Made by a program: the position numbers and the translations under genes | In this document: positions 5,613 through 6,641 of the stretch, one piece after another | How positions within the stretch are numbered: position 1 is the first letter of the stretch | How the letters are laid out: every line of letters starts with the position of its first letter | Assembly (NCBI GenBank): GCA_965369945.1 | Contig: CBDUST010000263.1 | Span: 1-6,641 of the forward strand | Length of the DNA stretch: 6,641 nt | From: JADFNO01 sp965369945 | GTDB lineage: Bacteria > Planctomycetota > Phycisphaerae > Phycisphaerales > SM1A02 | Direction of reading: 5' to 3' | Notes under the pieces: model-generated | Told to the model about the DNA's origin: nothing | Database searches by the model: none | The model's input: the letters and a program-made list of their open reading frames with translations, nothing else

Positions 5613-6416
5613 ATGCCAAGATCAACGTCGCCATTCAAGCGTGCACCTCTGGACCAAGCCTCATTCGGACTCTTCGGCGTGATCTTCGTCTATGACAACG
5701 CAGGCCGGAGCTGGCAGGCTGAGTACCTCCGATCCATAACGCCACTGCAGACCGAAGTCCTCCAGGAGATCCGACTCGCCACGCTCTGGGCGATCGAACG
5801 ACAGGATCGAGAATATGTGTCCTATGTGGATGCCATGACGTGGTTTGACACCACCACTCGTCCCAAGCGCCTCTCAGCCCGTCGGATACCCGAGATGCGT
5901 TTGCTCGGTCGGCTTATGCGATCACTGGCAAGCAAGCGAGAGGATCATTTGGCGATCAAAGATCTCGCCGAGGAACCGTCGCTTCAACACGTCGTCACAC
6001 AGCACAAGTGGGACGATTCGAAGTTCACGATCGACCAGGTCAATACAGTGCCTCGAACGGATCTTTCGAGAATCGGTCGAACACGGCAGGGAAAGCACCG
6101 TCTCATAGAGCCCACCATGTACCGTCTCTTTCGAGTACCGATGGGTGATGCCGGCGGCTCACTGAAGGACATCGACGTGGATCGCCTGCTGGTACTCAGT
6201 CTGCTCGTTCAAATTCGATGCGATCTGGAACTCCTCCACGAAACAGGTTTTCGTCGTCTGCGCCGCTGTGAGCGCAAACGATGCAAAGCTTGGTATACAT
6301 CCAAGTCCATGGGCCAGCAGATCAAATTCTGCTGTGACGTTTGCCGAGCCAGTGACTATCGCGAATCCAGAACCACAACCAAGCCGCGCTCCAGAGCGCC
6401 GCAACGCCAGCGATGA
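5613..6416 (+). CDS. Unknown-function protein with C-terminal CGNR-like zinc finger
   Basis: A 267-residue, Arg-rich, soluble protein with no membrane segment. The C-terminus holds a probable treble-clef zinc finger: Cys219-x4-Cys224-x15-Cys240-x3-Cys244, ending FCCDVCRASDYRE. Spacing and surrounding residues resemble the CGNR finger (C-x4-C, aromatic W/F patch, C, CGNR), with CRAS in place of CGNR and an extra Cys241. A basic tail (TTTKPRSRAPQRQR) follows. Nucleic-acid binding is likely from this, but no function is assigned. The first 200 residues are not recognised. Start: the frame stays open back to an ATG at 5505 with AGGA four bases upstream. The first 36 residues from there are Pro/Ser-rich and unlike coding sequence, and the promoter lies inside them, so ATG 5613 is preferred; GTG 5679 is also possible. 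It is separated by 61 bases from the ParB-like gene. Confidence 0.65.
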   Translation: MPRSTSPFKRAPLDQASFGLFGVIFVYDNAGRSWQAEYLRSITPLQTEVLQEIRLATLWAIERQDREYVSYVDAMTWFDTTTRPKRLSARRIPEMRLLGRLMRSLASKREDHLAIKDLAEEPSLQHVVTQHKWDDSKFTIDQVNTVPRTDLSRIGRTRQGKHRLIEPTMYRLFRVPMGDAGGSLKDIDVDRLLVLSLLVQIRCDLELLHETGFRRLRRCERKRCKAWYTSKSMGQQIKFCCDVCRASDYRESRTTTKPRSRAPQRQR

Positions 6417-6477
6417 CCGTTTTCTTTATTTACTCTATGTGCTACGAACGATCGCAGCATTTGCAAGGAAGCATAAC

Positions 6478-6641
6478 ATGCGAATCAAAACCATCGCGAT
6501 CCAGAATATCAACCCCGCGCCCTACAACCCCCGGATCGATCTCAAGCCTGGCAATCCGGAATACGAAAGACTCAAGCGGAGCGTCGAGGATTTCGGCTGT
6601 GTCGAACCACTTGTGTGGAACAAGCGCAGTGGCAATCTTGT
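6478..6641 (+). CDS. ParB/Srx-fold N-terminal domain protein (3' truncated)
   Basis: The 54 complete codons visible match the start of a ParB-like nuclease domain: IQNINPAPYNPR at 8-19, KPGNPEYERLKRSVEDFG at 23-40, then EPLVWNKRSGNLV. In this family an N-P-R motif near residue 18 and a helix with L-x-x-S-I-x-x-x-G precede a P-L-V strand; the GGHxR motif expected next is beyond the window. The pattern is closer to the ParB domains found in phages and in some phage-linked DNA methyltransferases than to chromosome-partitioning ParB, which has a different leader. The start is supported by AAGGAA at 6465-6470, about 8 bases upstream. The rest of the protein decides whether it is a stand-alone ParB-domain protein or carries a methyltransferase domain. 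Confidence 0.75.
   Translation, partial: MRIKTIAIQNINPAPYNPRIDLKPGNPEYERLKRSVEDFGCVEPLVWNKRSGNL

Noticed and set aside
5432..5695. 87-codon open frame bridging the end of the lipoprotein gene and the zinc-finger gene
   Set aside because: It has no family resemblance and overlaps both neighbours, with no clear Shine-Dalgarno; it is probably chance.
6417..6477. Second promoter before the ParB-domain gene (GCTACGAA near 6441 and a T-rich patch near 6420)
   Set aside because: The -35 match is poor, so it is no better than the AT-rich background of this short gap; the gene may be read from the upstream promoter.

Overview
The window is a GC-rich bacterial segment, with every supported gene on the + strand. 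Positions 1-5477 hold the 3' part of a type II secretion system (T2SS) operon. In order it encodes the end of the inner-membrane platform protein GspF, the major pseudopilin GspG, four minor pseudopilins (GspH-, GspI-, GspJ- and GspK-like), three single-pass membrane proteins resembling GspC/PilP, GspL and GspM/PilO, and a TPR lipoprotein. Except at the gspK-gspC junction, consecutive genes overlap by 1-4 bases, usually as ATGA or GTGA, which indicates one translationally coupled unit. GspG and the minor pseudopilins would form the pseudopilus. GspF, GspL and GspM would form the inner-membrane platform that works with an ATPase (GspE, not in the window). GspC would link the platform to an outer-membrane secretin (GspD, also not in the window). 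The TPR lipoprotein is a reasonable candidate for a secretin pilotin or assembly factor.

The T2SS parts are divergent and compact. GspC has no room for a PDZ domain, and GspL has a much shortened cytoplasmic part. GspH has Ser instead of Gly before its predicted cleavage site. Two short repeats lie inside coding sequence: four copies of an 8-bp unit in the gspG leader, and a G-rich 18-bp duplication in gspL that matches a G-quadruplex pattern. An inner- and outer-membrane (diderm) organism is certain from the T2SS itself. Remote homologues in this gene order suit the Planctomycetota or a neighbouring phylum, but that placement is an inference from style, not a proven match.

Positions 5478-6641 look unrelated to secretion. 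After a 135-bp gap carrying a sigma70-like promoter comes a protein of unknown function with a C-terminal zinc finger resembling the CGNR type. It is followed by the start of a ParB/Srx-fold protein of the kind often found in phages and integrated elements, cut by the window end. This may be the edge of a mobile or phage-derived region next to the secretion operon. No tRNA, rRNA, CRISPR array, insertion sequence or convincing terminator was seen.
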